NCBI RefSeq assembly: GCF_014839805.1
Contig: NC_051134.1
Span: 14,601,170-14,665,169, forward strand
Length of the DNA stretch: 64,000 nucleotides
Direction of reading: 5' to 3'
Source of the DNA: Manduca sexta
Taxonomy: Eukaryota > Arthropoda > Insecta > Lepidoptera > Sphingidae
Each line of letters begins with the position of its first letter. Position 1 is the first letter of the stretch. The notes below the pieces were generated by a model. The model did no database searches. It saw only the letters and a list, made by a program, of their open reading frames with translations, and was not told where the DNA came from. The position numbers were made by a program, and so were the translations under genes. This document shows, in pieces, positions 21,850-35,119 of the stretch.

Positions 21850-24800
21850 TGTATACAGTATACACACGATTATAAGACTAGCCTTGTGCCCCCGTTAGAG
21901 GAAGAATCTTCAAAGACTTTTTAAGGGAAGTAGTCTCGACTCGCGACATAAATCAGCATATGTAAAATCCTGTTGTTGCTATTATCTGTCAGTTCTATAT
22001 AAAACTTGAATTAGTTTCGATATTATCGTATTGGTAGGAGTTTGTGTATGTTACCGAATGTTACCAGTAAGTCTTTTAATACTAGTTACTCTTTTGATTT
22101 TTGTAAGGAACTCATGGGTAAAAATTTAAGATCTTAAAGCCAGTTTAAATTTTATGCTGTGTATCAGTCATTGTCAAGAATTTCATTAAGTAAGTATGAC
22201 TGATGTCCTTTCTTTATCTAAAATAGAATGATTTGATTATTCAAAGGTAACATAATAAATTATTACATTATTTTTAAATGTAGAGTTGAAATGTCGGTGT
22301 AGGGGCTTATTGCTTAAATATGATTTATAATATAAAGAACCCTATAAAAATGATGTTTTGGCTGTAAAATCAGTTAATGCATTAAACTGAACATCAGAAA
22401 CTGTGTAAAGATATCAGTAGTACCCTCTGGGAAATTTCATAATTCCATTACTACTGGCAACACTTTTAAAAGTTATAACGAAGGTAGCCATCTACACACC
22501 ATTGCAATTGGATCCAGGCTCAACAATAATAAGAAATTCCAACGCTTTTGTTATATATATTACATACAATTTTACTATGGTATCTAAGTATATATTTTAA
22601 TATTATTTATTTACTGTTTATGCCTACATTTTCGAAAGGGAAATAACGAATATATAATTTTACGTTTTACAGGTTTAATTATTTTATTTTATATTCAATT
22701 AATTGTCTATGAAATAAGAAGGGTGATTAGATAGGTCTACTCGATAATAGTATCTTTAAGTAGATTATAGAAAATAAGACAAGATATGATATCAGAATCA
22801 TAATAGAGCCATCAAAACACCTTGACAATGGTCTTGAAATAGGGTCGAATATAAAACAAAATGTTTTATTTTGATCCCATACGTATCGGTCTTAGGTATA
22901 GGTGGGAATGGACACGAGAACTGACAGACATTTCGTAATAACTCTGTGATGTATACTTAGTAGAGTTAGTAATTGCATAATTTATAAGTCATAAAAGCTA
23001 ATACGCTTTGAAATCTTGTGCATGCACGCATGCGGAATTGAGCGGCAAATGACTGCAATAATTAGTACTAATAATCATATTGTCCTTTGTGATAACATTA
23101 TTTAATAATAGTAATTCCAATTCCCATGCGTTAAACAGAAGTTTAAATAGAGGTGTGTTTAAATTTAATACGAGAGGTCTGCATAACGAATACCTATGGT
23201 CACTATCACGATAATATTAAATTCTAGAACAACTCTCGAAAAGGGACAGAGTTTGGATGCTAATCATATCGACGGTTGAAAAGCTAATTGACTTAAAAAT
23301 TATGTCGTTTAAATCAATTAGCCTTTCAACGTCGATATTATGCTTGGGATATTTTTTAACTTATGAAATATGGCTGCTCTATCTTTTAATAATAATACAC
23401 AAATATATGTATGTATAATACACTTTATTTTATTATGTGTCAATGCAAATAAGATTTACATATTATATATACTTAGATATATTTATTCATACGTCAACAA
23501 CGTAAGTACATAACAGAAATAATAACATACCAAAATATGGAACATTAAAAAAAATAAAGCCAAGTGCCAACCTACTGATCCAACAATTGACCAAATAATT
23601 TAACAAAATCGGGGTAAATTTACAGGAAAATGACGGGAATTAATATTAAGCACACTTATCTATGACGGATTTTGTTTGTATTTCCAATAGTATTTCCCGG
23701 AATGGTCCGTGATCAAGTGTCACGTGCATGGTGTTGTCGCGCATTGTTAGTGCCTCGTGAGATGATTGCGAGAGATAAGGAACATCAGAATTGCTACACA
23801 AAACATGAATGGACTACCGGTTCTCCGCTCTTTAACGAGGTATAATTTTATAATTTGTCATCAATATTGCTCAAAATAGCTGATAAATTAAATCAAACAG
23901 GAAAATGTATTTTTAGGTAGTATAGGTACAGGCAGAATAAATATTCCAGACATTTTCTCCATTGTTTATAATTTTTTGTTTTATATCCGTATAGTTTATT
24001 TCTAATGTTTATTCTAACCAAATGGGAAATAAATCTAAAACAAAACAACCACAAGAGCTGCTTTATATCTGCATTTATTTTAATCAAGTGCTTTGAGAAG
24101 ACTGACCCGCTTGACAAAAGTTTTTAATATACAAAACAGAAGTAACGAAGCTGTTCTCACGTTTCACAAAACAATGACATCGGAAAGTTGTGCGAACGGA
24201 GTTGTAGCAAGGAAAGTCTAACTGCTACTATTCAGTTAACCTTCTAATAGCGAGCAAGACAACGCTATATCTCAACAGCAATCTCGTACATATTCGCATT
24301 AAGTAATAGCAAGTTTCCTGCCAATATCACGGAACGCGATTCAACCGTGAACCAGGCAAAAACTAAGCGCGCAGAGAAATTTCCTTGGCGTCCATGTTTT
24401 TGTTGCGTGTAAAATTGCTACATAACGGGCTTGTTCTTATGAATAACGCTACATTGTATGTGGTAAAGATAAATGTTATAAGTCCGACTATAAAATATCT
24501 TTAATATTTTTTGGAATATAAAGTAATTTATTGTTCCGATTTAATTGTAAGCAGGAAATAAGTCTAGGTAAATTGTGGTAAAATTGTTATTGTTAAGTAT
24601 AACTGCGGTAGTGTGACCGATAAACTTATATACTTTTTATTATTAGAGGAGAAGGAGTCATCTTACGTCGAAGGCGATTTAGAAGACAGGTACTTAGTAA
24701 ATAAGAATCATAAAACATATCCTGTTTGAAAAATGCTGTTGCTGTATGCATTGTTTTATGGTTCGATGTTGTTTTGTTTACGTTAGCCTAGTATTATAAT

Positions 24801-25370
24801 TTCGAAGTTTTGGATACTCATGACTGTCTTCTAAAGCAAGAGAGAGAGACAAAGAGCTAAAGCACCATGCCACCAGGATAATCATGGCTACCAACATTTT
24901 TACAATTTTATGAATTATCTATAACTATTATAGTTGATGACCATTGCGCTCCCTAGAAATATTTATGGTATAATATATTTTAGAATGTATACTAAAAATA
25001 GAGTTTCACGTGTTATCCTGGTTTTAGAATTGCAACTGGCAAATAATACTTCGACCTTATCTTAATATTTTGCTTTTACTGATAAGGAAGACGTTTCGAC
25101 AAGTCATGTGATTTATCCCCGGGTTAAGTTTATGAATGTAGTGCACTCTACCAGTTAGTTGCAAAAAGGCAGGTGTCGCGTATAAACACATAATTTATGT
25201 TCCAACTATAATATTCTAACCGCAATAATTAATAATTATGATGTTTCGGAGACACCTACTTTACTTTAAAGGTGTATTACATACAAAGGCTCTCCATCCA
25301 GCGTCTAAAGTGAACGTATACTTACTATTTTTGCGTAAAGCAAGCGAATGTTTCTGTTAACAAGAGGTAT
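21850..25370. other. Intergenic, AT-rich
   Basis: No coding gene supported. Contains one imperfect hairpin at 23,262-23,342, listed separately. Confidence 0.5.
23262..23342. other. Imperfect hairpin, pre-miRNA-like in size
   Basis: Arms 23268-23291 and 23314-23336 pair over 22 bp with one bulge and one A-C mismatch across a 22-nt loop; about four further pairs extend outward. Size and geometry fit a pre-miRNA or a small foldback element. No known miRNA seed was recognised. Confidence 0.3.
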
Positions 25371-25385
25371 TTGTGTAGTGAGACA

Positions 25386-25655
25386 GGTACAAAATGCACC
25401 GGAGTGTGGTGGAACGACTTGGTCGGCCGCACGTGTACGCCCCTCCGCTCTGGTATCCTGTGATACCATCCGTAGCGGTGATAGCGGGATTAGCGGGTGT
25501 TCGTCGGACGATTTCGTACTCCGTCGGCCTTCTTCGTGCCCCCTACACGGACGTGACTGCGATACTAGCGAGAGCGAACGAGACCTCACCCCCTCTCCGC
25601 CCGCCCGGGGACGATATCTACTAACTTGCCAGTCTGCCTCGAGCCTCTGATGCGC
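25386..25655 (+). CDS. Unrecognised candidate coding exon
   Basis: After a CAG at 25384-25386 a GC-rich stretch runs with a protein-like frame on the plus strand, including CDTIRSGDSGISGCSSDDF, VLRRPSSCPLHGRDCDTSES and ERDLTPSPPARGRY, and stops shortly after at about 25648-25650. Two other frames are also open, as expected of GC-rich DNA, so coding is uncertain. The acidic/Ser composition suggests a disordered region. No pyrimidine tract precedes the CAG. It sits just upstream of a promoter-like CpG patch, so it could instead be untranslated leader. No function is assigned. Confidence 0.25.
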
Positions 25656-25739
25656 TCGGTAGTGCTATTGATTTTATGCGCGAATTTATCCGTCTTTCAA
25701 TTCGTGTGTTCGCTTCGAATTAGCCTAAAACTCTGGAAC

Positions 25740-26110
25740 TTTTGTATGATCACCGGTGGATTCGGTCCACTGCAGTGAGATTACTGTGAACGCAGTTGGA
25801 TTTGTGTGGAATCGGTGACAGTGAAGTGGGACTGTTCGCGCTACGTCGTCGACCGTCGTCGTGCCTGAGTTGGCGTCGTCCCTCCGTTTCTCGCGAGGTA
25901 AACGTCGAGACTCCTACGACGAGAGAGTTCGCCAATGAGAAACCGGATTGCGGTGTTGTGCCTTTAACTACACATTTAAAAAGTCGTGTTAAATATTATT
26001 AGAGTTGTCGATCGCGGCGTCGCCGAACCGCTGTGAGCTGAACAAGGCTCGGAACACTGGTACCGTTAGTCGACGTCGCGGTCGATGCCTGCTCTCGGAT
26101 GTTCTCGTTA
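25740..26110 (+). promoter_or_regulatory. CpG-rich promoter-like region with donor at 25898
   Basis: Many CpG words (CTACGTCGTCGACCGTCGTC, GATCGCGGCGTCGCCGAACC) and a GAG|GTAAACG donor-like site at about 25,898 suggest a 5' leader exon on the plus strand. No start codon is firmly tied to it. Confidence 0.35.
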
Positions 26111-26599
26111 CAAATCCTCCAAAATGCTAATTCAACCACGGACACCTATTAGAACCTTGTTATGATATGGTAATGGGAAAACAATTCCAGCGTGCTGTCC
26201 ACTTGTACGAAACGTTTAAGAATAAGGAAATCTTTAACGCGTTAGCGTGCTTCAATGCCATTATCTTGATAAAGGTGGTTACGTATGCGGAAGTCGCGAT
26301 GAGCTACTTTAATCTACTTCAATCATCGGCAGTTGAACATCTGACCTTTGTTTGGTCGATTGCTCGGTTTCGGTACATTTGCAAATATAACATTTAACAA
26401 ACAATGGAAATCGGGATCAATCTTTATTCTAATTAGGAAGTGAATTGTGCAAACTAACTTATATAAAATATTCTCCAGCGCTTCTAATGGGCGTGGCAAG
26501 TGTCCAAGTGCTTCAAGGCTCACAGGGACTGGTTTTTAAATCGTGTGCTGCGAGTGTGCCCACTTGAGAAGTTTCGAAATCAGCGGTGCGCGCTGGCTC

Positions 26600-29500
26600 A
26601 CCAGACGTTCGAGCTCCTACGATTCTGTCCGATCTATTGGCCATTTGCTTGAGCACATCACATAACTTTACTCACGTGTTACCATCTGTTGTAGACGTGG
26701 CTTGTATTGTATTTTTTATGCGCCAACAGCCTAACATAGAAAGTTTGAGTGACGGCTGCTATACTGAATAAGCGAATGTATAAAACGTGTCCGTATCACT
26801 TTCTAAATAGGATAACTAAGAGAAATATTCTACTTATTAACAAATTAATATAATGCGCTCGATAGCTAGCTATTCATTCGGATATGACATCGTGCTCTAC
26901 TTAAATGCTGAAGGTAATTCCTTTGTTTTTAAAAGAGACTAGGCTGTAAAAAGCGATACTTATTGTATATTTATTTAATTTATCATATTTTAGTGAATAA
27001 AGCTTAGTATTTGTCAAACATAGAAAATCAGGCACAAATTAAAGCAGATAACAACTAAAGGATTAATATAGCGTATTATTAGTGCGTTTGCTCACCTAGA
27101 AACTAGATCTGGGATTATCCAACTGTGATTAAATTAAATAGAATATTTATATAAATTGGTTAAGTGTCATGAAAATTAAACGTTGATTGTTTAATATTAC
27201 TTATATTATAATAAAATTGAAATTGAAAGTGAAAATCACTTACGAGAAGTGCGAGTGTGTGGTTTAAGCGGGTCACCGTGTCCTCCGTTGTTGAAGTTTA
27301 TGCCGAATAAGGCAGCAACTGCATCGTCACATTATGCAGTAACAATCGATACAAAGATTTCAAAGTAAAGATTTCAACCTGTATGAAAATATCATATTGC
27401 TGTTAACAGTTCTTTCTAAATATTGCGTTTATTTTTAGTGAGATGGCAAATGCGTACGGAGCGGCAACGTTGCCAACAAAGTAGGTCGCGATATTCGCGC
27501 GTTGTACCTGAAAACATGCGCTGGCACACTGCGCACTGACACCCAGCGAAGGACGAAACATACCAAATAGGCCACCCAGATAACAGAAAGAAAACAAACT
27601 AAATCGGACATGATAAATGAACCAAGGCTTGATTTATTACTCGGATCCAATATTCGTGAATGTGAAAATATTGGAACACGTCTTGCCGACGATGGTATGC
27701 TGTTGATTAATCGTAAGATTTCAAAGAAACCACCCAAATAAACAGGTCAAACACCGAGAATAACGTTTGAGCCGGAAGCTTTGTGATTCACGCTTGCAGT
27801 TTTACGTTTGCATTTAATATTTCTTTATTAACTATAAACGCATTTCTGGAAAAAAAGAATTGTTTGCAAATAATGCTACATACATATATGTGTGTATATG
27901 TTCGATTTGAAGTTAAATTATTATAGGGCCGCGTCTAATTTATGCTCCTTGAAGGAGCAGTGAACGACCGAAATATAGCGTGATAGATAATTTCCCGCAG
28001 TTGGGCTGATGTCGACAGCTGATAGGCCGGGGTTAACGACCTCGACTTTGTCTCGATGTCCACGCACTTATCGTCCTGTACGATGAAAGGTCGATGGGTT
28101 ATCGGCGTATTTTTATAGATGTTATGCTATCCGACGATTCTCCGTCGGATTTTATGAGTTACCTTCATAAGATTTTCGGAAAATAATAAACTTCGAGGAA
28201 TTTCGCTTCGTGTGTAAAAATTCGAAGACGATTATTGCTTTTCTCTTTAACTTTCGTGTTTTTAATTTAAAATGAAATCATTAATAAACGATATTTGAAT
28301 AAAGCTTCAGTCTCTTTAATTTTATGGGTTTTCTTTTAGTTTATTTCGAAATAGTATTACGACGTGTCGGGGTATAAGACTCTATTGAACAACAACAAAT
28401 TAAATGTTAAATTGTTAATCGATTCTGCGTGATAGGGCAAGGAGCACGCAGACTTCCTTGTACAAAATATTGGTACTATCTTGGCCGATAGACGTTTCGT
28501 CAGTAGGTACTGAATAGACAAAGTTGTTAGTTCAAGCAAATAATTAACTACACAAAAAGGTTTTAACCTTGAAGTTCCAATAATTATCAGCCACCAAGCT
28601 CGAAATTTCAACATAAAATTGACTTTATCTGTAGCTTTAGTTCTAATTGTGAGACTCAATATTATACATATTATAAAAGGAAGCAGACAATACGTTATCG
28701 GGCGGGTGACGTCACATCCTCACGAATAAACGGCAAGGTTACAGTAATTGACCAAGATTGCCTTACAACAAGACCATGATTCATAATAATTCATTGCGAT
28801 GAGCGACAATGTTCTTGATTTATATCTGGTAATTCACTATCCTCGAGGATTTTAGCATTACGGACCGAGTAATTCAGTATATTATAGTCTAGATTCGGCG
28901 ACATAATCAACCAGTGATCGTAAAGAATAGATAATTGCTATCGCTGTAAATATATGTGATATCGATGTGAGGACATGCTGATCTATATGTTTTTTTTAAA
29001 TAAGCCATGGGGGACTAAAAAATTCCGCTCCGATTTTAGATTATTTTCTTTTATCCGCGGAATGTGACGCACCTTATTCTTTTCGTATTATGGGTTTTCA
29101 TGGAGTTTAATAGAGAAACTATGACGGAATTATGAACTCATACCTGTCAATGTACCACTAAGCTAGCATTGAACATAATATATTTACAGTTTACACCTGT
29201 GTGAGTAGTACTCCGCTTATTCACAATATAAAACGTGTTATAAAAATGTATTCGTTGAGAAACCACGGTCATAATAATTAATTAAGAAAACACCTTGGAT
29301 ACAATTAACCTTAATTAAATTTGGTATAACAATTAACTATCGTAAAAAGATAGATATAGCTGCGAGGATATACTGCAGGCGATTTCAATACTATAAAAAA
29401 TTACAAACGGGGTCATATTTAACAGCACAACACATATTACTTTTAAGCTATATAGGAATCTATATAGGTTTGTTTCGTGCATTCCGCTTTATAGATTACG

Positions 29501-30800
29501 AATCTTACCCATTCCGACTACAAAAGCAAAAACCCAAGTAATTTAAAAACCTAAAGATTCAAGGAAATAAACGCATTCAAGTTCCTTAACCTTTGAACAA
29601 GCACCAAAAGCGTGAGTTACTTCCTGTTCAGAGTCAATAAAAGCCTGCATTAATAGTGGTTGTAAACAAAAGCCACCTCTCGAGTTGGCGTGACGCCAGA
29701 CCTACGCGCAAATTGACTACACAGACTGAATCGAGTAATGAAATTCGTTTAGCCATGCTCTTTTGACGTCGCGCTGCATACATTTTGATAACAAATTTTG
29801 CCTTTCTCTGCCTCCATCAGCGACCTAACTCAATTAATATGCTTGTTTGTGTCAAGGTAACCGTTGAGTTTTACTGGTTTGCAATATCAGTTCGTAGTCC
29901 GGAAATTGTGTTACTGCCTTGATAATTTTAAGAGCTTTTATTACGCTTCTCCGTCAATAATAGTTAGCAGCTCTTTGAAGATATAATTTGATATGCGGAG
30001 CCATTAAAAAGGAAGTGCATTCTCTTGTAATTCTCTTATGTAAGTTACACAACGCGTCATAAGCAAACATGTAGTAGCAAGAGGTATTAAGTATGAACTG
30101 TAGAGCGACTTCTGCGTTGATATTAACGAGGAAAGCTTATTTCAAATTTCGTATTAAATATGTTGGATGACCTTTAATTCGATCAACATAAATACGTGAA
30201 TTTAAAATTTGTTTTCGATGTCGATACATAGGTAGATACTTGCGCGTCTAAAAATAATCTTGACACTAAACAAGTCCTGTGCCCACTAGAACACGTTACC
30301 ATCAATGACACTTTGGAATGTTAATATTTATGTAGTGCATATGTGTTTTAGCTGTTTGTTAGTTACTGTATCGTGACATAACACATGCGGAAGTGAATTT
30401 CGAGCATGGCTGGCGTGATTATGAACGTGTACGCTGGTTGTACGGTTGAAAACTCGTTGCAACTTCCTGATGGGCGAGTGCATGTTGCGAAATCACACGC
30501 GCGCGATCTTCGATCAGGGTCACCGATTTGAATTTCGATTTTTATTGTAATGCCCGTTGACAGTATGAATATATGCTGATTGTGTACTTACGCAAATATA
30601 TGACTGACTTGAAACTTTTTTAAGGGTTTGCAAAATTATGTTCTTTACTTTTGATATTTTGCAATCAAAAGTATATACGGTATATTTTCATATTAATAGT
30701 GACAATATTAAATAAACATCAAGACTCCGTAATAATACGCTGACGACGTTGCGATAACTTGGAATACGAGTATAATGACCATTGCAATTAGTAACATATT
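26600..30800. other. Intergenic, AT-rich
   Basis: No confident gene. At 27,441 an ATG follows TTTTTAGTGAG and reads MANAYGAATLPT up to a GTAGGT at about 27,479, a weak candidate for a small first coding exon. A TGACGTCA palindrome (CRE) is at 28,707-28,714. Confidence 0.4.
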
Positions 30801-30849
30801 AATATCGATTACATATAGGTAATACAGTTAGAACAGGTTTTGATTTACC

Positions 30850-30990
30850 GAGCGCTGTGGCCATCGGCCACTGTCCACTTTCACCGTCCGGTCCGCCATC
30901 TTGTCGTCGGCCATGTCGTGAGTGTGCGCACCTCATTGAGCTATTGGCATTTGGCACGTCTATTGTTACGTCTTTGTGTGACGTCACACA
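30850..30990. promoter_or_regulatory. CpG patch with YY1/Pho-like and CRE motifs
   Basis: CCGCCATCTTG (YY1/Pho-type core) near 30,894 and TGACGTCA at 30,979-30,986 lie within a local GC-rich patch. A promoter or enhancer role is inferred only. Confidence 0.3.
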
Positions 30991-31162
30991 CATTATCTCC
31001 TATGGATTTATTGAAAAATATAAATAATTATAACTGATAATTTAGTACTATTTGTTCAAAGTGGCTACTTCCTGCCTTACCTGTGACGGATCTAGATAGA
31101 TTCGATTGTTCATGTTCATTACTTTCGAAACCATAAAATTTTATTTAAATTAGGATAGACAC

Positions 31163-31262
31163 TGACGTCTACGTACGCGTACTTGTATAACAGAAGTACG
31201 CGTACGTAGACGTCATTATTATCTGTCACCATTGAAGTCTACTTCAATGGTGACAGATAATA
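31163..31262. repeat. Two adjacent perfect hairpins
   Basis: Hairpin 1: arms 31163-31184 and 31194-31215, 22 bp perfect, 9-nt loop. Hairpin 2: arms 31217-31238 and 31241-31262, 22 bp perfect, 2-nt spacer. A short outer pair, AGGATA at 31152-31157 with TATCCT at 31266-31271, would close them into a cloverleaf or three-way junction. Confidence 0.95.
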
Positions 31263-31274
31263 TATTATCCTCAC

Positions 31275-34200
31275 TAGATGTCTCTAAAAGTAGAGTCGAG
31301 TGAGATTCAATCACAATCCGACAATGTCTGTGATTTCACAGAATTTGCACTGTGACTGAACGTGATAAAAGTTTCAAAGTTGCTTTTTATAAAATGAAAA
31401 AAGTACCTTAATATTTTTTTTTATTATCAGATATAGGTATTCAGCTATGTACTTTTATTAGAATGTACTACATCGACACAATAGCCTATACGTACAAATA
31501 CGTGAGAGAAACCAAAAAATAGAGAAGACTGTAAAGTCGAATAAAATCTTGGTTAGATTATTTTTATTAGGCAAAAAAGATTAATGGAACTAAAATAGTG
31601 TCGTTTGTCGGGCCTGGCTTGTTGTGAAATTCCTTGAATTCAATGATAAAATATGTAAAAGCCGATACGGATGGAATTTATAAACAAATGTTTTTTTTCT
31701 TTTACCACGAAATTCGAAAAATATCTGGCAAATCTATTTAAACATGGGAATCTCGCAAGTTATTTTTTAGACAATTACAAAAACGGTCAACCACAGGTTA
31801 ATTAAAATAATAATTTTATAAATGACATGTCTGCCTAAAAATACGGGTCTAACATTCGCCACACGTAAGGTAATAAGCGACGGCACTTACGAAAGTTTTA
31901 CGTACTATCCCAATCAAGATGGTTCATTCATGACGCAAATAAATGTCAACAGCTTAACTCTTTTTTGTGTATTCTTTCCAAAGTAATTTGTATGACTTTT
32001 TGTATCTCGGTATAGCGAGATTCTAGGGTGGTCATGAATCCTTTACACAATTAAACAAAAGCAGATAACACATTCATATAAATTTATTCAATTGATGAAC
32101 ACTCGCCATCTTATCGGACGATAGATAACTGGGTGACTAATTATAATTAGGTAGCATTTCTTACTACTAAAAGCAATAATTTTATCGTAAATCAATGTTT
32201 TCAAGTAAAGAACTTTAAAACGTTTTTTTTAAACATAAGGAATCCGAGGATGAGCCTTTTAATTTCTAAATAAATAAATAGGGGAAGCGCTGTAACGATT
32301 GAAAATCCCTGGCCTACAGCGATTAACAAAGAATTTAAGCTAGCACGTCAAGGTTATCGTGCTACTTATATTTTATTTAAGGTCGTATATGTTTTATATT
32401 CGTTTCCTCATTTAGTTGATCGCAGACAAGCTATAGATAAATGTATTTTGTTTGTTCATAAATAAGCAAATAAAATAAATATTCATCTATAATTAAAATG
32501 TGAAGAAACTAAGAACATTTTCTTTTTAAAATAAAGTCGAGCAAACGGCCAATTGGGCCACAAATGTTAAGTTATCATAATGGCCAATGAAAACGCCCCG
32601 TGTGAAATAGTGTGTCTGGCGATCTTTAATAAAATTAATTAGTATTGCGAAGGGGAGGAATTTTTTTTTATTCTTAATATTCTCAGTGATTGTACTGACG
32701 CCGGAGCCGCTTGTCAAGTCTCTTTTTCATAGACGGTAATGCACTTTAAGATAAAAAACACTGTATCAATTTGTCCATGTTAACTTACATTTATATCGTT
32801 GCATATTATTGTAAGAGATATATATGTTCTTAGTTATTAATAAAGTTGAGCAAAAAGATGTGTTATTGACACGAGTATTTATTTCGTACTAAATAGTAAC
32901 TAGGCAAACAAAACAACAGCACACAAATACTTATAAAAATACAACGCATAAAAAATAATATAGTCACAACAAAGGTTACAATCTTCAACACATATCAGTA
33001 GATATTTCAAACTATGCCTGAAGCGTGTCTTATTTTAATAGATCCTGTGCCGCAACAGAATACTTGGCAAATTTAATTTGAACGTATGGTTTTACTGAAG
33101 AGGTAGCATTCGAATGACTCCGAGGTTTAGGATTTAGTTGCTTTTGGTTTGTCCAATTAGCTAAAAGGTAACAGCACGGTGTCTGATTTAAACCAGTCAT
33201 CTAAGAGGAGTCTTGCATCTGGAAAGGCGGCTGAGGGATTCTGTTTCACTCCAACACAGTGGTTTAATAAAATGTTATGTATTAAATAAACGACTGGACA
33301 ACAAAAGAAAATAAGATATAGCAAGAATCCATTAGTCTATAAAATAAACTCTATCTTCTCTATTTATCATGACATATAAATAATTAAATACAATTTCAAC
33401 TTTCATTCTTCAGAAGTAAAATCTAGTACTTAACACATAACATTTTTTCATTTATTTAAAATCAAATATAAGCTTACAGTGAAGATACAACAAAACACTT
33501 AAATATGATAATGAATACATAATTTTGTGAGATTTGTCTAATAAATAACTTGTTAATGTATAAAGTCCGATTGGAATATTTATAATTGAATAGGTCACAT
33601 TAGGTGTCGGCTCAGTAAATACGCGGTTAAATGGCCGTGGCAGACAAGGACACGTTTGCCGAACTAATCTCATTGAAATTACCTCCGTCGGTCCGCACTC
33701 CGTGTTATTGCTCCCGTCTGTGAAGTTCTGCTCTAATACCAATAGTTTTTGAATCCGTTGAATATGTTATTTGATAGACTTAGTTTGCGTATATAGAGAC
33801 TCACAGATTATTTCTGAAATTTCTAGTTTGTAACGTAGATATGTGGTAGGTATCTAACCCTTGCTCTCTATTACTTGGGACCTAAGTTGGCTTGTGAATT
33901 GTGGCTATGAAATATCATAGGTATGCCTACCCCTAAAAGGGGATAAGGTTTGGTGCTAATGTAATATTTTACGCAGCAATACCATTATTATCATTATCAA
34001 CCATAAGAACTCCATTACTAAACGTTACCCAACCTGTTAGAAGGTACATTGTTCATATACATATGTCAATATTAATAAGTTTTTGGCACCAACATTCTTT
34101 ACATGATTGCCATTCGCATTGACTATTGCAGCTTCGTGCCGTGGCGTGACACCGTCAGGAATTCATTAGGATTTTTGTGAGAGATTCGCGTGTCAGCCCG

Positions 34201-34880
34201 TATTCGGTAACACGCAAAACACGTGTTATATAGCGGGACCGAACAGTTTAGGGAATATAAACCAATATACTTGCTCTCATATTTTGGGGAACACGTTAAG
34301 TTAAAACGATCCTAGTTTAGTACATTAATAAAATTTGATTTTAGTTTGTTTCACAAAGAAGTCGTCTATCATGAATGCTTGTCTTAAATTCCTGTAAGTC
34401 ATTCGTTTGACAACACTATGAATTCATATTCGTATGTCTTCTCATCATTTCCCTTTACCGTTAGTGCGCGGTATGCACTAAAGCCCAAGTTTCCAGTAAC
34501 CGATCAGTATACGCTGGTGGAATTTGAACGGATCGCACTGCTCGCCCGTTATGCCGCTCTACATGGATAGACATCGCACAGATATGCCGCTTTTACCTGT
34601 TTGAATATTTTAAACGTGCTATTCCATATTCTAAACTGCAGTAGAAATATATTTTTGACAATGGAAGGTTCATACAATTTTATTGGAACGGATGTGATTC
34701 GTTTGGAATGTAATCTTTTAAAACGTATCGTATTTGTGTATTGTCGATACGATTTACTCGCACTATTAAATTTGTAAGGACTAGTCGCGACCGGAATGTT
34801 AACTAAATACGCAGTTATCCCGATTTTCTAAGGAAATACAAACATAGGAAGGCAGTAATAGTTAAATCAAGCTTTTTTGC
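31275..34880. other. Intergenic, AT-rich
   Basis: No coding gene supported. At about 34,490-34,565 the minus strand shows a degenerate tRNA-like piece, possibly an old SINE head. Confidence 0.5.
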
Positions 34881-34896
34881 TATTAGATATTGAAGC

Positions 34897-35034
34897 GAAA
34901 AGCGGCTATAGCCTAGTTGGTTATGGAACTGACATTCGAGACGAATATCCGTAGTTAAAAACCCAAAGGCACACAGAGGAGGCCCGTGCCCAGCAGTGGG
35001 ACAGTCATAATACATGGCTGTTATTATTATCATT
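34897..35034 (+). mobile_element. Internally deleted tRNA-derived SINE with 14-bp target duplication
   Basis: The head carries a box A-like TAGCCTAGTTGG (34909-34920). It jumps directly to the 3' part (GAGGCCCGTGCCCAGCAGTG) and ends in a TTATTATTAT tail. TTAGATATTGAAGC at 34883-34896 is repeated at 35035-35048. The middle (the TTTCCTCACGATG... body) is absent. Confidence 0.88.
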
Positions 35035-35073
35035 TTAGATATTGAAGCTGATTTATCCAACACAAACTTACGA

Positions 35074-35119
35074 AAATAATACTAACACCCACAAATATTT
35101 GTGGGTGTTAGTATTATTT
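35074..35119. repeat. 46-bp perfect palindrome without spacer
   Basis: Arms 35074-35096 and 35097-35119 are exact reverse complements (23 bp each, centre AAATATTT). It lies 25 bp after the SINE target duplication. Confidence 0.95.

Noticed and set aside
23268..23291. bantam microRNA
   Set aside because: Only a short, interrupted resemblance; the seed does not match.
33452..33742. 96-residue minus-strand ORF as a gene
   Set aside because: AT-rich, no recognisable domain, and it runs into a low-complexity hydrophobic tail.
34490..34565. tRNA gene on the minus strand
   Set aside because: GTTCAAATTCC-like box B but no acceptor stem; more likely an old SINE head.
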